Assembly (NCBI GenBank): GCA_018969885.1
Contig: JAGWXN010000117.1
Span: 1-9,816 of the forward strand
Length of the DNA: 9,816 bases
Source of the DNA: Betaproteobacteria bacterium
Lineage (GTDB): Bacteria > Pseudomonadota > Gammaproteobacteria > Burkholderiales > Burkholderiaceae
Direction: 5' to 3'
Shown: positions 6,142 to 9,816 of the stretch, in pieces
Layout: each line of letters opens with the position of its first letter
How positions within the stretch are numbered: position 1 is the first letter of the stretch
Program-made: the position numbers and the translations under genes
Notes under the pieces: generated by a model
The model's database searches: none
The model's input: the letters and a program-made list of their open reading frames with translations, nothing else
Told to the model about the DNA's origin: nothing

Positions 6142-9100
6142 CTAGTCAAACCACCAGAAATAGAGCAGATCGAGCGCGTTTTCACTGCCGCTTTGCGCGC
6201 GAAGCGACAGGCGCTTGCTGATGTCGTATTGCAACCGCACCAGGTTCCACAGACCCGACAGGCCCCGCTCGTAACTGAGCGTGAGTCGCGAGCTGAGGCG
6301 CTTGCTCACGGTCACCACCTCCTGCCGCATGGCTCCCGCTGCGGCCGACGACGAACCTGCTGCGCCGGCCATCGGCGGTCCCAGCCGGGCCGTTCCCAGG
6401 CGATCAGCCGGATTCGACCCCGTGGCACCGAGCGAGACTGCATCGATGCCCAGCCGCTGCGTGAGGCTTGCCATCAGCCCCTCGTCGCTGCGACCAAGGA
6501 GCGCAAGCGCCGCTTCACTGAGCGCACGCGCCTGCCCGGCGTTCGACACATCATCGAGGCCGGTTCCTAACACCAGCCAGGAGAGCTTTTGCGCATCGGG
6601 CAGGTCAGGCTCGGAAACCAGTCGAAGGCGCGGGGCGAGGGCCGAACCCGTCACCGACACGCCCGCCTCCACCTGCTGGTCGCGCCGCATCGCCAGAATA
6701 TCGAGCACCGGATTGTCGAGCTCACCCGCGAAGCGAATCACCCCGCGACTGATTTCCAGCCGCCTGCCGTAGGCGCTGAAGGTTCCATCTCGTACGTCAA
6801 CCTGCCCCCTCACCCGCGGGGCGGCGGGTAAAACGCCGGTGAGCGTGAGTTCGCCGCCCAGCCGCGCATCCACCCCGCCGCCGCGCACGCGCAGCGCCTG
6901 GCCAAGCGCAATCGTCAGTTCGGCGCCCACGCGCGGGGTCCAGCCACCGGCCGCCTCAGCCGCCGGCGCAGAATCCTTGCGCGCCGCCGCCTCGCCCACG
7001 ATCCGGATATCGGCAGGAAGGTCGGGTACCCCGCCGCTTCGCAGCTCGATCAGGCCCTCGTCGGCGCGAAGCTGTCCGCGCCACTGCAACTCGCCACCGG
7101 CTGCAATCAGATCGGTGAGGCCAGACAGAAGTAAGCGCTGGCCGGGACCCAGCGGCACCGGCAATCGCCTGGCCTCGAGTTGCAGCCGGCCTTCCACCGG
7201 GAGATCCGATTTGGCGGCGCGCGATGCGCCCGGCTGTCGATCGATGAGCCGCAACGCGCCGCTGATGGTCATCGACCCATCGCCTCCCGCAAACCGGATC
7301 GTATCGATCGTGAGTTCCCGGCCATCAAAGCGTGCGTCGATCCGCCCCTCGCGAAGCCGCCAGCCCAGCGATCGGTTGAAGAGCGTGAGGTGCTCCCCCC
7401 GGAGCGCGCCCACCAGTTCCGGAGACCGAAGGGTGCCGCGTACGCGGCCACTGAAGAGCAGTTCGCCATCGAGCGTCCAGTCCGGCGCGGTGTATCGCCT
7501 GGAGAAGCGAAGCGAGGGGATCGCAACCTGGGCCTCGCCGTCAAGGCGTCCGCCAGCCAGCCGGATATCGATGCGGTTATTGCCAATCACCGGGTCGTCT
7601 GGCGAGGGCGCCCGCACTGCAGCCGAGAGCTCGCCATCCAGCGTGTCCCAGGAGGGCCCCGCGAGCACCCAGCGCGCATTCACCCGAAGCGACCGCAGCC
7701 GCTCCGCGGCCTCGCCTCGCGCATCGGCCACCGCCGACGACGGCGCCGAGGTGGGGCGTGCTGTCGTGCCCCCTTCCAGCCAATCCACCAGCGGCCGGAG
7801 CGAAAGCCCGCGTGCCTCGCCACGCGTCGTGAGACCAGCAGCCGACCAGCTCGCCTCGTCAATCGACAAGACACCGCCGTCAGCGCCAAGGGAAAACCGC
7901 TCGATGCGGGCCACGCCACCGCCCACCCCCACCTCGGCAGCTTCGAGCAGGCGGGCCGACACCCATCCGTCAACCGACAGCGTGTCGAGTCGTGCGGACC
8001 AACCCGGCGCAGCCCCCCGCGCAAGCCGCCCCTCCCCGCTCAGTGAAACCGCCTGATTGGCGACGCGTGCAGCCATCTGAAACGCATGCGAATCCGGGCT
8101 CCCGGTGATTGCCGCGCGCAAGGTCTGGACGCGCTCGCCCGCGATCTGAACCTCGCGCGCTGCGAGACGCGCAACCCAGGATGCGGGCGCGGCCTCGGCG
8201 GCCCGCGCGGAGTCCTCGGCGGCGGGCTGATCAGCACGCCGGCAGCTTCCTGCCCCCAGCGCGCCTGCGAGGGCGCGCAGATCGTCGGCCTCGACGATGA
8301 ACTCGGTATCGGCGAGCGTAACGGCCCCGGCGACGGCGAGCCGGGGCGAAGTCGCTTTGAGCGCGAGTCGCACGCGCTCGAGCGGGCCGGACAACTCCGC
8401 GTCGAGACGCAGGCTTCCCGACAGACGCTGATCGAACAACCCGGGTCGATCAAGCCGAGCATTGAGGCTCAGACGATCATCGGGCGCGCCGACCGAACCG
8501 CGCAGCGTGAGACCGTTCCCTCCCCAGTCGAGCCGAGCATCGACACCCAGCCGGCGCGTGTCATGGCGATAGGAGGCGGTCGCCGAGGTGGCAAGCCGCT
8601 GACCTGCGATTCGGCTCTCGCGAAGCGCAAGACGCGCATCAACCCGAGGCGCGCCGCCGACGGCCCCGCGCAGCTGCAATTCGCCATTGAGCTCGCCCGT
8701 AGCCTGAGCCGGCGCATCGAGCCCCAGGTGCTCGAGCACCCGTTTGGGGTCGACCCCTGCGAGAAAGCCATCGATTGAAAAAGCCTGCGACCCGGTGAGC
8801 TGCACGCTGCCGGCGAGCCGCGTACGGGCATAGGGCAGGATCACTTCCAGCTTTTCAACCCGAGCCTGCTCGCCCTCCAGTCTCACGTCGGCACTGACCG
8901 CGAGCTTACGGTCCCCGAGCACATCGGGAAGCACGACCTGCAGCCGGTCGCGCGCCAGGCGGACACTCGCATCGACCCGCGACGCAGGCCAGCCTGCACG
9001 CAGTTCAGCGAGATCAAGCCGCTCAACCTGCAACTCGGCATCGATCGCTGGCAGTTCATGGGACAGTAACCGGAGCGGCTCCGCGCCCCCCCAGTGCATC

Positions 9101-9816
9101 GAACCCGTGATCTGCGCGGCCGCGCCCAGGCTGATCTCGAGACCGGTCACGCTCATCCGTTGATCACGCCAGGTGAGCTCGCCTCGCGCGCGACCGACCG
9201 GCAGGCGTTCTTCATCAAGCCGGCCGGGCGTGCTGTTTCTGAGGTCAATCTCGAGTGCCGCGTCGGCAGGTCGGAGCCGCAGCGTGCCAGCAATCAACGC
9301 ACGCGGCGCATCGCGCAGAAAGCGGGTGGGATCGACCCCGTCGACGCGCACTTCAAGAGGGCGCTCGACCCGTGCCGCGATCGGGTCCAGCGACCACTGT
9401 GCCCGCGCCTGCGCCCCGGCATATCGCACCTCGGCGGCGAGTTGCAGATCGGTAAGCGAGCCACCGACCTGAAGATCGAGGGTAAGCGATTCTTCAGGCA
9501 GGCGTGCGCGCAGCGCCGGATCCAGTAACGGCGATTGCGCGGGCTCCACCCCAAGCCGGGCGTGCGCTGCGATCGCAAACGGCGCCTGGTCGTGCAACGC
9601 GATCTGCGCCGCGTTCAGCCGAACGCCCGCTGCCTGCGCCTGCAGCGCCTCGACCCGGTACTGCCCGGCGTTGTACGCGACCGATGCCGAGATCGGCCCC
9701 GCCTCGATGACCGGCCCAGGCCCTTCGCGCCAGGTGAGCGCGGTCATTTGAAGCGACCGGATCTCGATGGGTCGAGGCAAACCGAGCGAGGCGGGTAACG
9801 AAGCCTGCGACGACGA
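6142..9816 (-). CDS. tamB: Translocation and assembly module protein TamB (partial, N-terminus outside window)
   Basis: TamB is a very long, inner-membrane-anchored, beta-rich periplasmic protein that works with the Omp85 protein TamA in outer-membrane protein assembly and, as an AsmA-like protein, in lipid transport across the envelope. The 1,224 codons here are full of short alternating beta repeats. The last roughly 390 residues form the DUF490/TamB domain, from about GWRLREGRIDARFDG to the typical ending ALDLLYFWWFD, preceded by SKRLSLRAQSGS. Ala/Ser-rich loops interrupt the repeats near 8180-8250, 7700-7775, 6935-6990 and 6330-6380. The frame is open to base 9816. The TTG at 9780 is internal, not a start, because the coding pattern continues upstream of it. 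The signal-anchor helix and perhaps 100 or more residues are missing. tamA would be expected beyond the right edge. Confidence 0.94.
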   Translation of the reverse strand, partial: SSSQASLPASLGLPRPIEIRSLQMTALTWREGPGPVIEAGPISASVAYNAGQYRVEALQAQAAGVRLNAAQIALHDQAPFAIAAHARLGVEPAQSPLLDPALRARLPEESLTLDLQVGGSLTDLQLAAEVRYAGAQARAQWSLDPIAARVERPLEVRVDGVDPTRFLRDAPRALIAGTLRLRPADAALEIDLRNSTPGRLDEERLPVGRARGELTWRDQRMSVTGLEISLGAAAQITGSMHWGGAEPLRLLSHELPAIDAELQVERLDLAELRAGWPASRVDASVRLARDRLQVVLPDVLGDRKLAVSADVRLEGEQARVEKLEVILPYARTRLAGSVQLTGSQAFSIDGFLAGVDPKRVLEHLGLDAPAQATGELNGELQLRGAVGGAPRVDARLALRESRIAGQRLATSATASYRHDTRRLGVDARLDWGGNGLTLRGSVGAPDDRLSLNARLDRPGLFDQRLSGSLRLDAELSGPLERVRLALKATSPRLAVAGAVTLADTEFIVEADDLRALAGALGAGSCRRADQPAAEDSARAAEAAPASWVARLAAREVQIAGERVQTLRAAITGSPDSHAFQMAARVANQAVSLSGEGRLARGAAPGWSARLDTLSVDGWVSARLLEAAEVGVGGGVARIERFSLGADGGVLSIDEASWSAAGLTTRGEARGLSLRPLVDWLEGGTTARPTSAPSSAVADARGEAAERLRSLRVNARWVLAGPSWDTLDGELSAAVRAPSPDDPVIGNNRIDIRLAGGRLDGEAQVAIPSLRFSRRYTAPDWTLDGELLFSGRVRGTLRSPELVGALRGEHLTLFNRSLGWRLREGRIDARFDGRELTIDTIRFAGGDGSMTISGALRLIDRQPGASRAAKSDLPVEGRLQLEARRLPVPLGPGQRLLLSGLTDLIAAGGELQWRGQLRADEGLIELRSGGVPDLPADIRIVGEAAARKDSAPAAEAAGGWTPRVGAELTIALGQALRVRGGGVDARLGGELTLTGVLPAAPRVRGQVDVRDGTFSAYGRRLEISRGVIRFAGELDNPVLDILAMRRDQQVEAGVSVTGSALAPRLRLVSEPDLPDAQKLSWLVLGTGLDDVSNAGQARALSEAALALLGRSDEGLMASLTQRLGIDAVSLGATGSNPADRLGTARLGPPMAGAAGSSSAAAGAMRQEVVTVSKRLSSRLTLSYERGLSGLWNLVRLQYDISKRLSLRAQSGSENALDLLYFWWFD

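Noticed and set aside
6132..6144. CCTG-ACCC-CAGG stem near the gntK stop as a bidirectional terminator
   Set aside because: It is a 4-bp stem without T-runs on either side.
6839..8778. Long plus-strand open frames opposite tamB (405, 288 and 230 codons)
   Set aside because: Their translations are Ser/Arg/Pro/Ala-rich without domains or motifs and overlap each other in different frames, as expected for the antisense of GC-rich coding DNA. The minus frame has clear TamB/DUF490 features.
1..9816. A novel defence, mobile or biosynthetic system
   Set aside because: All sizeable intervals are filled by recognisable housekeeping, transport or envelope genes, with no unassigned gene, direct-repeat array, integrase or transposase.

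Overview
The window looks like ordinary chromosomal DNA from a high-GC betaproteobacterium, most likely Burkholderiales. This is judged from the GC-rich third codon positions, the MutL variant (DMHAAHER and CNHGRPT motifs), the mutL–miaA linkage and the TamB type. The organism call is inference, since no rRNA or other decisive marker is present. Almost every base is coding. I see no tRNA or rRNA gene, IS element, CRISPR array, phage gene or toxin–antitoxin pair.

Layout. At the left edge, the first part of a DedA-family membrane protein gene reads leftward out of the window. A 60-bp divergent spacer separates it from mutL. The spacer holds a symmetric inverted repeat and a -10-like hexamer facing each gene at a distance that would give leaderless or nearly leaderless transcripts. 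Rightward then run mutL (mismatch repair), a Bcr/CflA-type MFS drug exporter, miaA (tRNA A37 prenylation), a short NAD-type 6-phosphogluconate dehydrogenase gene (gnd) and gluconokinase (gntK). The MFS gene and miaA overlap by 4 bp (ATGA), as do gnd and gntK (GTGA), so both pairs are probably translationally coupled. The 59-bp gap before gnd carries the only clear Shine-Dalgarno sequence in the window and probably separates a repair/tRNA-modification unit from a gluconate unit. From 6142 to the right edge, on the opposite strand and convergent with gntK, lies most of tamB, whose N-terminal part is beyond the window.

How the genes work together. GntK makes 6-phosphogluconate from gluconate, and Gnd oxidatively decarboxylates it to ribulose 5-phosphate, so the pair forms a two-step route into the pentose phosphate pathway. 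mutL and miaA are frequent neighbours in proteobacteria; here an MFS exporter sits between them. DedA (inner membrane) and TamB (envelope-spanning, linked to outer-membrane protein and lipid transport) are both envelope genes but are unlinked in transcription here.

I did not find a previously undescribed system. The observations most worth checking are the symmetric dedA/mutL divergent promoter, a second candidate beta-clamp motif in the MutL linker, and the gnd–gntK coupling.
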